Source: an uncultured Lachnospiraceae bacterium (GTDB lineage Bacteria > Bacillota > Clostridia > Lachnospirales > Lachnospiraceae). From it: 64,000 bases of DNA. The stretch lies in contig CAJTLU010000004.1 in the NCBI GenBank assembly GCA_910577175.1, positions 144,672 to 208,671 of the forward strand, in the 5' to 3' direction. The position numbers and the translations under genes were made by a program. This document shows, one piece after another, positions 60,640 to 64,000 of the stretch (its first letter is position 1; each line of letters begins with the position of its first letter). The notes under the pieces are model-generated. The model saw only the letters and a list, made by a program, of their open reading frames with translations, had not been told where the DNA came from and searched no databases.

Positions 60640-61740
60640 TTATAAGGTTACCATAACTACTTTCTTGTCGCGGAGCTTAAAAATGACCCGCTTTACCTCC
60701 GACGACAACAGATACTTTATCGTGTTTATAATAATGACACTGCCTTCATACGCTTTTCCCCGGATATAGACAGGCGCATTCATGCTCTGGTCCGTCATAT
60801 TCGCCAGCTTAGATATTTCGGCATCCAGTTCAGCCAGCTCCTTATTTTTTACTTCCATTGTAGCATGTACCTTCCGCACCGTATCCTTGGAAACCTCTTT
60901 CCCGGAAGAAAGCAGCTGCAGTATCTTGCTCCACCCCGTCTCCAGCGCAGATAATTCAACTAGGAGCTGTTCTCTTGTTTCGGCATGTCTTGCCTGCTCT
61001 CTTTCATACAGTTCATTTCTGCCTACCTCCATAAGCGTTCTGAGATGAGAGCTGTTTCCAAGATTATAGGTGTCTATTCCATTTACGGCACAAATCCTGC
61101 CTCCTAAGAGTACTCCCTTTTTTCCTGATACAATTACCCTGCCCATCGTATTGATATTACTGTTCATAATATAATTTGCCTTAACATTGCCCCGGGCATT
61201 GATATTAGCAGCCTCGAAGAACTTCCCTGAAACCTCGCCTGCGGCCTCGATAAAGCAATCATTTTTGGAACAGCTCCCCTGCTTAATCATCACATTTCCG
61301 CCGGCAATCAGCCTTGCCGCCTCAACATTGCGCTCAATAATAATATCTCCGCTTGCCTTGATATATCCGCCCGAATAAATACTGCCCATCACATAAACGG
61401 AACCGTCTACCTCAAGCTTTCCGGTAACGGCGGTTACATCCTCTCGGACAACCAGCATATTCGTAATGATGATGCGGCCATTAATATACTCGAACTTTCC
61501 GCTCATTTTAGAAAGATAAGTAACTCCGTCCGGCGCAATCACAAAGCCCTCGCCGCGCAGCGGCTTTTGCTCCGTTCCGTTATCGGCATGTATGGTTTCG
61601 TTATAAATATTCTTTCCGTCCGTGCCCTTTCCGGCAGGATGATAAACTGCTATTTTCTCACCCTCATCGACCATCTCAAACGCCTCAATATTGACATAGT
61701 CGACTCCGCCGTCCGGAAGCGGCGCCGGAATACGGGGCAT
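60640..61740 (-). CDS. FapA (DUF342) C-terminal half, separated by an in-frame stop
   Basis: 366 residues if started at the ATG at 61740. Together with the gene at 61765-62781 it is one FapA coding frame: reading on from the TAG at 61767-61765 gives FEFFVRLDMPRIPAPLPDGG without a frame change. The DUF342 beta-helix repeats are clear (VDGSVYVMGSIYSGGYIKA, GDIIIERNVEAARLIAGGNV, ARGNVKANYIM), followed by a coiled coil and a small C-terminal domain. No ribosome site precedes 61740, so it depends on readthrough or reinitiation. Confidence 0.75.
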   Translation of the reverse strand: MPRIPAPLPDGGVDYVNIEAFEMVDEGEKIAVYHPAGKGTDGKNIYNETIHADNGTEQKPLRGEGFVIAPDGVTYLSKMSGKFEYINGRIIITNMLVVREDVTAVTGKLEVDGSVYVMGSIYSGGYIKASGDIIIERNVEAARLIAGGNVMIKQGSCSKNDCFIEAAGEVSGKFFEAANINARGNVKANYIMNSNINTMGRVIVSGKKGVLLGGRICAVNGIDTYNLGNSSHLRTLMEVGRNELYEREQARHAETREQLLVELSALETGWSKILQLLSSGKEVSKDTVRKVHATMEVKNKELAELDAEISKLANMTDQSMNAPVYIRGKAYEGSVIIINTIKYLLSSEVKRVIFKLRDKKVVMVTL

Positions 61741-61764
61741 ATCCAGCCTGACAAAAAATTCAAA

Positions 61765-62781
61765 CTAGCCGTCCTGTCCCTTTTGGGCCGGGATTCCTTC
61801 GGCAATCAGGACTCTTTCATTCGTTCTTTTTTTCTCAATCAAATCAGTAATCGCTTCCGGCCTGATTCCAAATACTATTTTACGTCTCTGCAAATCATTA
61901 TAGATATCCTCTTTCGTGACCATATTACCGGTTAGCCGCGGGATATATGCATAAGCCCTGTTTCCGTTATCCTCTATGGAAATGGAGAACTCATGTTTCC
62001 GGAAAGAGTCAGGAATCAAATTCTCATGCTTCGGGAAGGCGTCCGGAACCGGGTCCTCATGCTTCCGGAAAGAGTCAGGAATCAACTCCTCCCCGATAAT
62101 AACCGCCGGCTTTGCAATTTTCTCGTTAATCAGGTTCTGGCGTTTCTCCTTCATATCGGTGGCAGAATATAGCAGTCCGCAATAGGAAGATACATCAAGA
62201 CCTGCCTCTAGTCCTAGCCGGATTTCCTTCATCTGGTAGTGGCTGAGCAGATAATTGGCATAGATGGATACATTCAGCTTTTTCTCCAGTCCGAGACGAA
62301 TTTCCCGCATCTGCATCCAGTTATATTTCGTATCGGCATATACGGAAATATCCAGCTGCTCGCACAGTCCCATACGGATTTCGTGAATCTGCGGCGCGCA
62401 CATATCGTCTTTCAGCCATTCCTCCAACGGCAGCCGGTTCAGAAGTGCCAGCCGGATTTCCTCCAGGGCATCATCCATAAACCCCCGGTTAAGGTAAGGA
62501 ACAAGGTCCATGGCAGAATAAAGTGCCAGCCGGATCTGCCTCATGGTCTCATAGCTGTAGGCAGGGTTCGCATAAACAGAGGCATCTATCTTATCCTTAA
62601 GCCCCATACGGATCTGCTCCATCTGCAGCCAGTTAAATTCCGGGTTGGAATACATGGAAACATCCAGCCCCTCTTCTGTTCCGAGCTTAATCTCCTTATT
62701 TTGTGCATTATGGTATTCGGCATTTTCCATCATCGGAAAACGCAATTCCTGTTGTTGTTTATTAGAATTTGATTTCCCCAT
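61765..62781 (-). CDS. FapA (DUF342) N-terminal half with repeat domain, ending at an amber codon
   Basis: 338 residues from the ATG at 62781. Residues about 25-225 carry six to seven repeats of about 30 residues of the form QMxEIRLGLExxLDVSxYA. A second set of short repeats follows (EELIPDSFRKHED, PVPDAFPKHEN, IPDSFRKHEF). The start of DUF342 then appears: YIPRLTGNMVTKEDIYNDLQ, and VLIAEGIPAQKGQDG, where it stops. A Tyr or similar codon is expected at the stop. FapA proteins are linked to flagella or cell-surface assembly; precise role unknown. Confidence 0.8.
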   Translation of the reverse strand: MGKSNSNKQQQELRFPMMENAEYHNAQNKEIKLGTEEGLDVSMYSNPEFNWLQMEQIRMGLKDKIDASVYANPAYSYETMRQIRLALYSAMDLVPYLNRGFMDDALEEIRLALLNRLPLEEWLKDDMCAPQIHEIRMGLCEQLDISVYADTKYNWMQMREIRLGLEKKLNVSIYANYLLSHYQMKEIRLGLEAGLDVSSYCGLLYSATDMKEKRQNLINEKIAKPAVIIGEELIPDSFRKHEDPVPDAFPKHENLIPDSFRKHEFSISIEDNGNRAYAYIPRLTGNMVTKEDIYNDLQRRKIVFGIRPEAITDLIEKKRTNERVLIAEGIPAQKGQDG

Positions 62782-62955
62782 ATCTGTTACCTTACTCTCC
62801 TTGACAGCACAAATTGTTTGCAGCAAAAATGCATCTGCTTTCTATCGTAAACTTCCTGCATAAACTTCCTATCTCATTCTATGTTCTGCCTTATCGTACA
62901 AAGCAGCGCTTCTACATCTCCCGGCACACCCCGGAAACATGCATGCATTTTTATT

Positions 62956-62984
62956 ATTATATCATGTTACGGTCAAAAAGTCTA
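62956..62984 (-). promoter_or_regulatory. SigA-type promoter of the FapA/HD-GYP unit
   Basis: Minus strand: TAGACT (62984-62979), a 17-bp spacer, TATAAT (62961-62956). Nothing else is supported in the gap 62782-63153 besides the terminator at 63034. Confidence 0.55.
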
Positions 62985-63033
62985 CCAACATTATTTCTTA
63001 AGTTTTTGCAGTCTCCTTACTGACCGGCAAAAA

Positions 63034-63063
63034 CCGGGGCTGCGCTTCATGCGACAGCCCCGG
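63034..63063 (-). terminator. Terminator after the gene at 63154
   Basis: Minus strand: CCGGGGCTG (63063-63055) pairs with CAGCCCCGG (63042-63034), followed by TTTTTG. Confidence 0.8.
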
Positions 63064-63153
63064 TCTTTACTCTGTTCCCTGTTTTATTTCCACCACACAT
63101 ACGGATTTCCTTCTTATTGCCGTAACACCTTCCTGCAAAACAATACTACCGTT

Positions 63154-64000
63154 CTACCATTCCGGCTTCTCCCATCTTTCATAGGACAAAATCGCCTTTA
63201 CGGTGCCGTCTGCCGTAATCGTACAGTAGTGCTCATGCTCCCGCAGCACGCCGATTTCCTGCTCCTCCTCCCCGTCCCGGTACACTAACGCGAGGTCCCA
63301 CTCCGTAATAAGCCGCACCCCGCGGTTCGGGGAATATTCTAACGCCTCCCTCATGTGGATGAGCGCAGGGCGGAACACGAACTGCCCCCGTACCGGCATC
63401 TCCTCCGCATAGACCAGGAATACCTCCTCCCCGGTCTCCTGCTCCCTGCTGTTCCAGCTCCTTGTATAGCCCACACGGACCTCCCATGCCCTCTGCCCTT
63501 TCTCGTTATACACCACCTCCTCCGGTTCCGATACCCGGACGTTAAAACGCTCCAGCTCATCAAACTCACAGTGTTCCAGGCATTCGGTCCAGTACTCCTC
63601 CGAAAAAGGGGCCTGCGGCTCCCTCCGGTTCGTAAACTCCACCGGGGTCTGCTTCGTCGTAGGTTTAATTACCTCCCCGGAAAGGGTTTCCCCATAATCA
63701 CTGTATTCATAGACAAGCGAGCCATCCTCACAGACCCTGTACATGGTGGAGCCCTCCCCAAAACGTGAATCCAGTACCCAGAGCGTCATATCCGCATCAA
63801 AGGTCATAAAGCGATGGATACGGCAGTTATCCCCAAGACCAAAGGACGCCCGCGGCGAATCGGAAACCGAAATGGAACCAAGACTATAAATATAAAACCC
63901 TATCTTTTCCAATGCCGGGCAGTTTTCAATCCGGAGCGTCCTGACCCCGCCCTCCGTACCACCGAAAAGCTGCAGTGACGGATGGTCCCGGATTACCACC
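63154..64000 (-). CDS. Hypothetical protein, N-terminus outside window
   Basis: At least 281 residues, open to the window edge. The part seen starts in a beta-strand-rich region (RTLRIENCPALEKIGFYIYS, SISVSDSPRASFGL), like a leucine-rich-repeat or beta-helix end, and continues into an acidic region rich in Glu and Tyr (YNEKGQRAWEVRVGYTRSWN), ending in LSYERWEKPEW. No enzyme motif recognised. Its own terminator follows. Higher GC than the island genes. Confidence 0.55.
   Translation of the reverse strand, partial: VVIRDHPSLQLFGGTEGGVRTLRIENCPALEKIGFYIYSLGSISVSDSPRASFGLGDNCRIHRFMTFDADMTLWVLDSRFGEGSTMYRVCEDGSLVYEYSDYGETLSGEVIKPTTKQTPVEFTNRREPQAPFSEEYWTECLEHCEFDELERFNVRVSEPEEVVYNEKGQRAWEVRVGYTRSWNSREQETGEEVFLVYAEEMPVRGQFVFRPALIHMREALEYSPNRGVRLITEWDLALVYRDGEEEQEIGVLREHEHYCTITADGTVKAILSYERWEKPEW

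Overview
The window looks like chromosomal DNA of a spore-forming, Gram-positive Clostridia, most likely a Lachnospiraceae member. The evidence is dipicolinate synthase genes dpaAB (spore core), low to medium GC with strong AGGAGG ribosome binding sites, SigA promoters spaced at 17 bp, a thiT riboswitch gene, TraX, FapA/DUF342 and SPFH/zinc-ribbon proteins typical of that family, and the rpmE-DUF1385-prmC-prfA and rpmG-secE-nusG-rplKAJL gene orders. Species cannot be named from the sequence alone.

Layout. 1-4372: K+ uptake (trkA, trkH) and a CotH-kinase lipoprotein. 4452-8500: tRNA-Leu followed by an AT-rich, decaying accessory island (HExxH protein, orphan hypothetical, HAD phosphatase, Phd antitoxin with a gutted Doc toxin, gutted XRE regulator, mobile-element-like tail fragment). 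8512-16422: EamA exporter, deoxyinosine glycosylase, ComFB, AI-2E/galK/lepB operon, TraX, a repeat-rich protein and DedA. 16428-29126: pyrF, pyrC, a TruA with Glu in place of the catalytic Asp, TPR-amidase lipoprotein, TPP riboswitch and thiT, two zinc-ribbon proteins (one SPFH), glyA, DegV, GreA-like factor, patatin. A dispersed intergenic repeat family lies around truA/amidase and thiT. 29447-33673: prfA, prmC, DUF1385, an 86/87-bp tandem array, a 22-bp perfect palindrome and rpmE. 34029-39681: two-component system, two unknown membrane proteins and an EF-hand protein behind a SigD-like promoter.

39882-45720 is a tight four-gene operon: HATPase-like/dicarboxylate-symporter fusion, PAS-CPBP fusion, STAS protein, and a 941-residue LytS-type sensor with Cache, HAMP, SpoIIE phosphatase and HATPase domains. 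It looks like a complete partner-switching circuit that may act on a transporter, and is my best candidate for an undescribed system. 45850-52000: DUF6485, LytTR regulator, methyltransferase remnant, gltX, papain-like hydrolase, 2-hydroxyacid dehydrogenase, P-loop ATPase. 52073-55535: dpaAB, then a Toprim-like/AAA ATPase pair resembling defence modules, placed directly downstream of rplL. 55718-59336: ribosomal/transcription cluster with L10 leader and attenuator. 59504-62781: HD-GYP response regulator and a FapA gene cut in two by an in-frame amber codon. 63154-end: an unrecognised protein running off the window.
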